Part shown: one piece after another, positions 1-4,214 of the stretch
How positions within the stretch are numbered: the first letter of the stretch is position 1
Layout of the letters: each line of letters opens with the position of its first letter
Translations under genes and position numbers: made by a program
Assembly (NCBI RefSeq): GCF_000972705.2
Contig: NZ_LATL02000339.1
Span: 14,973-20,393, forward strand
Direction: 5' to 3'
DNA length: 5,421 nt
DNA from: Limnoraphis robusta CS-951
GTDB taxonomy: Bacteria > Cyanobacteriota > Cyanobacteriia > Cyanobacteriales > Microcoleaceae
Notes under the pieces: model-generated
What the model saw: the letters and a program-made list of their open reading frames with translations, nothing else
What the model was told of the DNA's origin: nothing
Databases searched by the model: none

Positions 1-758
1 TCCAGTGTCGGTTCACTGTCGGGATCAAGTAAAGCAGTGATATAACCTAAGAGCGCATCAAACCAGACATAGATCGTTTGGCTGGGATCAACAGGAACAG
101 GAAATCCCCAATCAACATTCAAACGGGAAATCGAAAAATCCTCTAAACCCTGACTAACAAAACTGACGACTTCATTCCGACGACTTTCGGGTTGGATAAA
201 GTCAGGTCGCTCTTGGTAGAGGGCTTCGAGTTGCTTTTGGTACTTAGAAAGCCGGAAGAAATAATTTTGTTCATCGCGCCATTCAACTTGCTTATTCGTA
301 TGAATGGGGCAGTATTTTTGATCAATGAGTTCCCGTTCCTCTTTGAATTCTTCGCAGGCTACACAATACCAACCCTGTTGTTGACTGAGATAGATATCCC
401 CTTTGTCCCAAACCCGCCCGAAAAACTCCTTGACGATCTCAGCATGACGAGAAGCCGTAGTCCGGCTAAAGCGATCATATTGAATATCGAGTTTGTGCCA
501 CAGACTTTCAAAGCTAGAGACAATTTGATCACAATGGTCTTGAGGAGAACGGTTGAGACTTTCGGCGGTGCGCTGAATCTTTTGACCATGCTCATCGGTT
601 CCGGTGATCAGGAGTACAGATTTCCCTTGCAGCCGTTGAAATCGAGCCACTGCATCGGCGGCCATTGTGGTATAGGCACTCCCCACGTGAGGCACATCGT
701 TAACATAGTAGAGAGGGGTCGTTAAGGAAAATAAGTTTTTTGTCTCTTTTGGTTTCAT
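1..758 (-). CDS. metG: Methionyl-tRNA synthetase, N-terminal half (partial, runs off left edge)
   Basis: Class I aminoacyl-tRNA synthetase that charges tRNA-Met with methionine in the cytoplasm. The 252 codons present cover the N-terminal part of the Rossmann catalytic domain and its inserted connective domain. The HIGH-type ATP signature is seen as HVGS (residues 24-27), after TTPLYYVND (13-21). TGTDEHGQK lies at 52-60. A single zinc knuckle is formed by C132-x2-C135 and C150-x2-H153, the pattern of the Thermus enzyme. YVWFDAL (230-236) starts the second half of the catalytic domain. KMSKS and the anticodon-binding domain lie beyond position 1. I chose the ATG at 758 because it leaves 12 residues before TTPLYY, as is usual, and has a weak GGGA about 8 nt upstream. 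The frame stays open further up to an ATG at 872, which would add 38 residues unlike anything I know in MetG. The gene is divergent from the acyltransferase gene. The family call is secure; the exact start is less so. Confidence 0.96.
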   Translation of the reverse strand, partial: MKPKETKNLFSLTTPLYYVNDVPHVGSAYTTMAADAVARFQRLQGKSVLLITGTDEHGQKIQRTAESLNRSPQDHCDQIVSSFESLWHKLDIQYDRFSRTTASRHAEIVKEFFGRVWDKGDIYLSQQQGWYCVACEEFKEERELIDQKYCPIHTNKQVEWRDEQNYFFRLSKYQKQLEALYQERPDFIQPESRRNEVVSFVSQGLEDFSISRLNVDWGFPVPVDPSQTIYVWFDALLGYITALLDPDSEPTL

Positions 759-871
759 TAGATATTCCCGCTGGATATCCCTTCTGGGGTCTTGATCCGC
801 TAAGAAGGAGAGGAAAGCAGGGCGGGGTTTGCCACTTTCCGGCTGTCTAATGTTAAATGTACTAATTTCCA

Positions 872-901
872 TAGCGGAGTAGCCCAATACCCATTCCGCT
901 A
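872..901 (-). repeat. Inverted repeat (hairpin) abutting an alternative metG start
   Basis: TAGCGGA at 872-878 and TCCGCTA at 895-901 are perfect 7-bp complements around a 16-nt loop. On the metG (minus) strand the 3' arm ends with the A of the in-frame ATG at 870-872. If that ATG were used, the hairpin would occupy its ribosome-binding site. It could be a leader structure affecting metG expression, or chance. No U-tract follows, so it is not a standard terminator. Confidence 0.4.
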
Positions 902-1080
902 GTGAATTTTTGGCAATTGTTGAATTGGGTCAAAGTCGATTGACTCAAAACTAATTCTCATCATAGCTTAGGGATAAAACTGAATTGATTACCTTTTGAC
1001 TCGGGTTAATTGCTCAACATCAGTAGAAACGTCCTATTTTTGCAAATGACAAGTGTTACTAACTTCAACCAAACTTTCTG

Positions 1081-1108
1081 ATTATAATACTTTATTAATT
1101 TTTGTTCA
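1081..1108 (-). promoter_or_regulatory. Candidate metG promoter
   Basis: On the minus strand a perfect TATAAT (1081-1086) is preceded, 16 nt upstream, by TGAACA (1103-1108), a 4/6 match to TTGACA. Transcription starting near 1074 would give a leader of about 315 nt to the ATG at 758, which is long. Another -10-like box, TATGAT at 960-965 on the minus strand, lacks a good -35 but would give a shorter leader. This is only a consensus match in AT-rich DNA. Confidence 0.3.
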
Positions 1109-1144
1109 GAGTTCTCACTCTACTGAATAATCGTCTTTGAACAA
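1102..1144. repeat. Inverted repeat overlapping the candidate metG -35
   Basis: TTGTTCAGAG (1102-1111) can pair with CTTTGAACAA (1135-1144): seven perfect outer pairs, one G-U and two further pairs, with a 23-nt loop. The left arm coincides with the candidate metG -35 box. A dimeric regulator site or an RNA hairpin are both possible, and a chance occurrence in AT-rich DNA is also plausible. Confidence 0.3.
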
Positions 1145-1212
1145 CAGGTTGAGGGAGTTAAAGGAGAAGGGACTTGGTAAAATGAGGGAAGGGATTCCCA
1201 GCCCAGGAAGGA

Positions 1213-1241
1213 TATAATCGATCATAATGTAAAGTTATATT
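1213..1241 (+). promoter_or_regulatory. Candidate -10 boxes for the acyltransferase gene
   Basis: A perfect TATAAT lies at 1213-1218, followed by CATAAT (1223-1228) and TATATT (1236-1241), all 50-80 nt upstream of the ATG at 1294. None has a convincing -35 at 16-18 nt. Cyanobacterial promoters that rely on an activator often lack a -35, so one of these may be the real -10. No ribosome-binding site is visible before the start codon, which is common in cyanobacteria. Confidence 0.3.
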
Positions 1242-1293
1242 AAGATGACAATCCTTTGCTCAAGTTGAGACCTACTCAAAAAAATACTTAATT

Positions 1294-2019
1294 ATGTCTT
1301 CAGATCAAACCGTGCAAACTTCGCGTTGGTTGCTCACGGCATTGGGAACGCGAATATTTATGCACAATGAAGACCGGATTCCTCGCCGGAGTGCGGTATT
1401 GGTCGTGAGCAATCATCGTAGTTTTCTCGATCCAGTGGTGTTAACCGCCGCTCTAGGTCGTCCCATTCGTTTTGCTTGTCATCACTATATGGGTGAAGTG
1501 CCAATCTTGCGGGATGTTGTCACAACATTAGGGGCTTTTCCCCTACAAGAACCTACCCAGCGCTCCCAACATTTTTTGCATCAAGCCAGTCAACTGTTGC
1601 AAAATCAAGAAATGGTGGGTGTATTTCCCGAAGGCGCCCAACCGATGGTCAAAGCCACATCTGCCAATCATGTCGGTTCTTTTCAAAGGGGATTTGCTCA
1701 CCTCGCTTGGCGAGTTCCCATTGATGATCTGGCAATTTTACCCGTGGCGATCGCCGCCTTTGATGAGCAAGTGATTCGCTCCGGTATCCCGTTACGCCTG
1801 TTAAGTTGGTTTGACCCTTCTGAACCCCTCTTTGATCAATCCGGTTGGCATCCAATGGTGATTTACAAAAGAGCTAATATTTTAATCGGTCGTCCCTACT
1901 GGATCAAACCCCAACAGCAGCAGCAATATCGAGGCAAACAAGCCCGAGAACTTGTTGCCAATTTAACAGCATATTGCCAAGATGAAATTGCAAACTTATT
2001 ACATCAGGGCTGTGTTTAA
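1294..2019 (+). CDS. PlsC-like glycerolipid acyltransferase (1-acylglycerol-3-phosphate O-acyltransferase family)
   Basis: A 241-residue protein of the LPLAT/PlsC superfamily, which moves an acyl chain from acyl-ACP or acyl-CoA to a lipid hydroxyl at the membrane. The catalytic HX4D motif is clear in SNHRSFLDP (H41, D46). Motif III is FPEGA (111-115), followed by FQRGFAHLA (130-138), and ILPVAI (148-153) fits motif IV. The length is normal for PlsC. Two differences stand out. Motif III reads FPEGAQP where PlsC usually has FPEGTR. The motif II position reads GAFPLQ (80-85), without the arginine usually found there. The family is therefore sure, but lysophosphatidate may not be the acceptor. 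A short glutamine run lies at 207-211. The gene is divergent from metG and 95 bp upstream of a co-oriented hydrolase gene that may act with it. GC is about 49% by hand count. I give no symbol because plsC proper is not proven. Confidence 0.88.
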   Translation: MSSDQTVQTSRWLLTALGTRIFMHNEDRIPRRSAVLVVSNHRSFLDPVVLTAALGRPIRFACHHYMGEVPILRDVVTTLGAFPLQEPTQRSQHFLHQASQLLQNQEMVGVFPEGAQPMVKATSANHVGSFQRGFAHLAWRVPIDDLAILPVAIAAFDEQVIRSGIPLRLLSWFDPSEPLFDQSGWHPMVIYKRANILIGRPYWIKPQQQQQYRGKQARELVANLTAYCQDEIANLLHQGCV

Positions 2020-2114
2020 CCACTTAGGCGTGGAAAATTAACCCGCTTAAGTAATCGGTTCGCTCAATTGAGAAAGCCGATTTCAGCCGTCAACCTCGCT
2101 CTTGACAAAATCCA
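2020..2114 (+). other. Spacer with a possible stem-loop between acyltransferase and hydrolase genes
   Basis: AATCGG (2053-2058) and CCGATT (2077-2082) can pair around a perfect 10-bp palindrome, CTCAATTGAG (2063-2072). A short CCAC/GTGG pair (2020-2033) follows the acyltransferase stop codon. No T-run follows either, so neither is a classical intrinsic terminator, and read-through into the hydrolase gene is plausible. No Shine-Dalgarno sequence is evident before the ATG at 2115. Confidence 0.35.
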
Positions 2115-2966
2115 ATGATCCCCAGTGAGTTCGTCGAACAAAACCAAAGTATCAAGACCATCTGCTTTCTCAAACCCACACCAGCCAAACCCCATTTACC
2201 GTTATTTATCTTTTTACCGGGAATGGACGGTACGGGTCTACTGCTGCACAAACAGATCCCCCAGTTAGCCAATGTTTTTGATATTCGCTGTCTGAATATT
2301 CCCCTAGATGACCGCTCAAACTGGAATACTCTCACAGCCCGAACGATCGCACTGATCAAGGCTGAACTCAACCGAAATCCGCAACGAGCCGTTTATATTT
2401 GTGGAGAATCTTTTGGGGGGTGCTTGGCTTTGAATATCGCCCTGAAAGCCCCGCATCTAATGGAGCGACTGATTTTAGTGAATCCCGCTTCATCTTTTAA
2501 GCAGCAACCTTGGCTTCAGTGGGGATCATTTTTAACTCAATCTATGCCGGGATGGTTTTATCCGGCTTCTGTGCTGGGTCTATTGCCTTTTTTGGCGTCT
2601 TTAGGGCGGATTTCACCCTCCGATCGCCAAGCCCTGATTACAACGATGAAATCTGTTCCCCAACAAACATCAGCTTGGCGGCTTGAATTACTGCAATCTT
2701 TTACACTCGATACGCACCGACTCCGCCAACTCAAAAAACCTGTGCTGGTGATTGCAGGTGCGTCAGATTTATTACTTCCTTCGGTGACAGAAGCCAAATT
2801 ATTAGCGAAACATCTGCCTCATACTCGCTTGGTGGTTTTACCCAGCAGTGGCCACGCTTGTCTACTGGAAAATGACATTGATTTGCTTGAGATTTTGCAA
2901 CAACAAAACTTTCTCAAGGGACTCCAGAGAGAGTATAGCGATTCTATTGCGGCGATCGCAAGTTAA
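2115..2966 (+). CDS. Alpha/beta hydrolase resembling the hydrolase half of plant phytyl-ester synthase
   Basis: A 283-residue serine hydrolase. The oxyanion-hole strand is FIFLPGMDGTG (31-41). The nucleophile elbow is GESFGG (97-102, Ser99), the acid is probably Asp218 in GASDLLLPS, and the base is His247 in SSGHACLLE. The triad is thus complete and correctly spaced. From memory, the run FLPGMDGTG...FDIRCLNIPLDDR...YICGESFGGCLALNIA...LILVNPAS closely matches the N-terminal half of Arabidopsis PES1/PES2, which make fatty-acid phytyl esters and triacylglycerol in chloroplasts. Those plant proteins carry an acyltransferase half after it; here a separate acyltransferase gene lies just upstream. 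No signal peptide or membrane helix is obvious, so it is probably cytoplasmic or loosely membrane-bound; 145-165 is hydrophobic and suits a lid. Substrate could be an acyl-lipid, acyl-ACP/CoA or chlorophyll-derived ester. Fold and triad are secure; the PES link is a recollection, not a search result. Confidence 0.9.
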   Translation: MIPSEFVEQNQSIKTICFLKPTPAKPHLPLFIFLPGMDGTGLLLHKQIPQLANVFDIRCLNIPLDDRSNWNTLTARTIALIKAELNRNPQRAVYICGESFGGCLALNIALKAPHLMERLILVNPASSFKQQPWLQWGSFLTQSMPGWFYPASVLGLLPFLASLGRISPSDRQALITTMKSVPQQTSAWRLELLQSFTLDTHRLRQLKKPVLVIAGASDLLLPSVTEAKLLAKHLPHTRLVVLPSSGHACLLENDIDLLEILQQQNFLKGLQREYSDSIAAIAS

Positions 2967-2970
2967 CAGC

Positions 2971-3040
2971 AGTAGGGTGGGTCAAACCCCATTAATATCG
3001 CGGGAGTTAGGGAAAGTTCTCTCATTAGACCCAGCCTACT
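2971..3040. repeat. 70-bp inverted-repeat-bounded intergenic element
   Basis: The arms AGTAGGGTGGGTC (2971-2983) and GACCCAGCCTACT (3028-3040) match as inverted repeats at 12 of 13 positions, with a 44-nt interior. The left arm resembles the 'GTAGGGTGGG' ends of small intergenic repeats common in cyanobacterial genomes. A small GGGT-CAA-ACCC hairpin is nested at 2979-2989. No target-site duplication is visible. It could be a MITE-like remnant, or could end transcripts of the hydrolase gene, whose stop codon is 4 nt upstream. Confidence 0.5.
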
Positions 3041-3059
3041 ATGTGCTAGAGTTGCCAGG

Positions 3060-3086
3060 TTGACCGTTTGGATGACAAACTATAGG
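3060..3086 (+). promoter_or_regulatory. Candidate methyltransferase promoter
   Basis: TTGACC (3060-3065, 5/6 to consensus) and TATAGG (3081-3086, 4/6) are separated by 15 nt, shorter than the ideal 17. A start near 3093 would give a leader of just over 20 nt to the ATG at 3116. Together with the inverted-repeat element upstream, this suggests the methyltransferase gene may be transcribed on its own. It is a consensus match only. Confidence 0.35.
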
Positions 3087-3115
3087 GTTGAGTTTAAAAG
3101 ACGTGAAAAACAAGC

Positions 3116-4051
3116 ATGACTGTCAGCACCACTTCTCAACCCGGACTCGCATCCCGTTTAGTTAATGGATTTCTCGCGGTTAAACCTTTATTTAATTTTG
3201 CCAAACATCAAGCCCGTCAGATGATGATCAACCGGGCGGAAAAACTGGGTGTCCCCTGGCGTCAACAAGCCCAAACCCTACTTTTACGCAATTGGGATAC
3301 AGAATTTTCTCAAGTCCACAATCCCCAATTAAACTATCCTGAATATTACCTTCGTCCGTTTCATGCTTACGATGAAGGAAATTTGAGTTGGCAAGCCGCA
3401 GTAGAAGTCGAAGTCGCCGCCTATGCGGTTCATGCCAAAATCTGGCCCGAAGCGGGCGTTGACGGGGATCACCGTCTGCGTCAGAGTTACAACGACGTTT
3501 TACGGGCTTCGTTACCGACAAATTTACAGGATATTGTAGACTTGGGATGCAGTGTGGGAATGAGTACCTTTTCCCTGCAACAGCTTTATCCCCAAGCAAA
3601 TATTACCGGAGTTGATTTGTCGCCCTATTTTTTAGCTGTTGCTCAATATAATAGTCCAAAATGGCAGCAACAAGGATATCCTCAACCCACTTGGGTTCAT
3701 GCGCCCGCAGAAGCCACTAATTTACCGGAAAAGAGTTTTGATTTAGTATCATTGTGTTTAGTTTGTCACGAATTGCCGCAAGTTGCGACTCAACAGATTT
3801 TTCAAGAAGCTAAACGATTATTGCGTCCGGGGGGTTATATTGCAGTTATGGATATGAACCCTAAATCTGAAGTCATTTCTCGAATGCCTCCTTATGTTTT
3901 TACGTTACTCAAAAGCACTGAACCCTATTTAGATGAATATTTTAGTTTAAATTTAGAACAAACGTTAACAGATGCGGGTTTTCAACTTGTCACTTTAAAT
4001 TATAATAGCCCTCGTCATCGCACAGCGATCGCTTTAAACAGTTTACAGTAA
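3116..4051 (+). CDS. Class I SAM-dependent methyltransferase, substrate unknown
   Basis: A 311-residue protein with a clear class I methyltransferase fold in its C-terminal two thirds. Motif I, the SAM-binding loop, is IVDLGCSVGMST (140-151). The acidic end of strand 2 is GVDLSP (165-170). Motif II lies in SFDLVSLCLVCHEL (207-220), and motif III is LLRPGGYIAVMD (235-246), the arrangement of the UbiE/Methyltransf_11 type. The first 130 residues are an extra region with charged helices and an aromatic-rich stretch (74-92), which may bind substrate. No signal peptide or transmembrane segment is evident. The last coding bases and the TAA lie inside a repeat array, so the C-terminal residues NSLQ may be shaped by repeat sequence. 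GC falls from about 47% (3121-3600) to about 38% (3601-4020) by hand count. Neighbouring lipid genes could hint at a lipid or quinone substrate, but that is speculation. Confidence 0.88.
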   Translation: MTVSTTSQPGLASRLVNGFLAVKPLFNFAKHQARQMMINRAEKLGVPWRQQAQTLLLRNWDTEFSQVHNPQLNYPEYYLRPFHAYDEGNLSWQAAVEVEVAAYAVHAKIWPEAGVDGDHRLRQSYNDVLRASLPTNLQDIVDLGCSVGMSTFSLQQLYPQANITGVDLSPYFLAVAQYNSPKWQQQGYPQPTWVHAPAEATNLPEKSFDLVSLCLVCHELPQVATQQIFQEAKRLLRPGGYIAVMDMNPKSEVISRMPPYVFTLLKSTEPYLDEYFSLNLEQTLTDAGFQLVTLNYNSPRHRTAIALNSLQ

Positions 4052-4177
4052 CCAGCTTTTACTGTTTACAGTTTACAGTAACCAGTGACCAGTTTTTACA
4101 GTTTACAGTTATTAGTTATTAGTTACCAGTTTTTACAGTTATCACTGTTCACTGGTTACTGTTCACTGGTTACTGTA
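4039..4177. repeat. Strand-switching heptad (7-bp period) repeat array
   Basis: The motif CAGT or TAGT recurs with 7-nt spacing and occasional 2-nt slips at 4039, 4046, 4069, 4076, 4083, 4090, 4099, 4106, 4113, 4120, 4127 and 4136. Its complement ACTG then recurs at 4144, 4151, 4158, 4165 and 4172. Larger direct repeats include a 17-bp copy at 4039-4055 and 4069-4085, a 16-bp copy at 4088-4103 and 4125-4140, and a 14-bp unit TGTTCACTGGTTAC at 4146-4159 and 4160-4173. The two halves are mutually inverted: a 15-bp segment at 4074-4088 is perfectly complementary to 4163-4177, so a long hairpin is possible. It resembles the short tandemly repeated repetitive (STRR) heptamers of cyanobacteria. It covers most of the spacer before the phosphatase gene and may work as a terminator or be non-functional. 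Confidence 0.85.
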
Positions 4178-4214
4178 TAGATGATCCCCGTCTAAAATTC
4201 CCTATTTTTCCACT

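Larger units (their letters stand above)
759..1293. other. Divergent intergenic region between metG and the acyltransferase gene
   Basis: About 535 bp without a gene I can support, if metG starts at 758. It holds -10-like boxes facing each way, an inverted repeat at 872-901 next to the alternative metG start, a second at 1102-1144, and a purine-rich stretch at about 1146-1193 on the plus strand. TTGACTC occurs at about 939 and 996. An 11-codon ORF from the ATG at 1182 is too short and weakly supported to call. I recognised no riboswitch, T-box or small RNA, though none can be excluded by eye. Confidence 0.7.

Noticed and set aside
192..725. Long plus-strand ORF of 177 codons
   Set aside because: It is the antisense shadow of metG, whose protein on the minus strand shows clear family motifs throughout.
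1182..1217. Eleven-codon ORF upstream of the acyltransferase, with AAGGAG at 1161-1166
   Set aside because: Too short, poor spacing to the purine-rich stretch, and it runs into the AT-rich promoter candidates.
873..1293. NtcA site (GTA-N8-TAC) or LexA box in the divergent region
   Set aside because: No stretch fits either consensus on reading both strands.
2102..2107. TTGACA as a promoter -35 for the hydrolase gene
   Set aside because: It lies only 7 nt before the ATG, so a matching -10 would fall inside the coding region.
2848..3063. Plus-strand ORF of 71 codons overlapping the hydrolase end
   Set aside because: It overlaps the hydrolase gene in another frame and runs through the inverted-repeat element; its protein has no recognisable features.
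3228..3599. Minus-strand ORF of 123 codons inside the methyltransferase gene
   Set aside because: Arg/Pro/His-rich shadow product opposite a well-supported coding region.
4039..4177. Repeats considered as a CRISPR array
   Set aside because: The period is 7 bp with no unique spacers of 25-45 nt and no repeat of CRISPR length.
4052..4214. Pho box upstream of the PhoD-like gene
   Set aside because: No tandem CTTAACCT-like octamers with 3-nt spacing are visible; the spacer is taken up by the heptad array.
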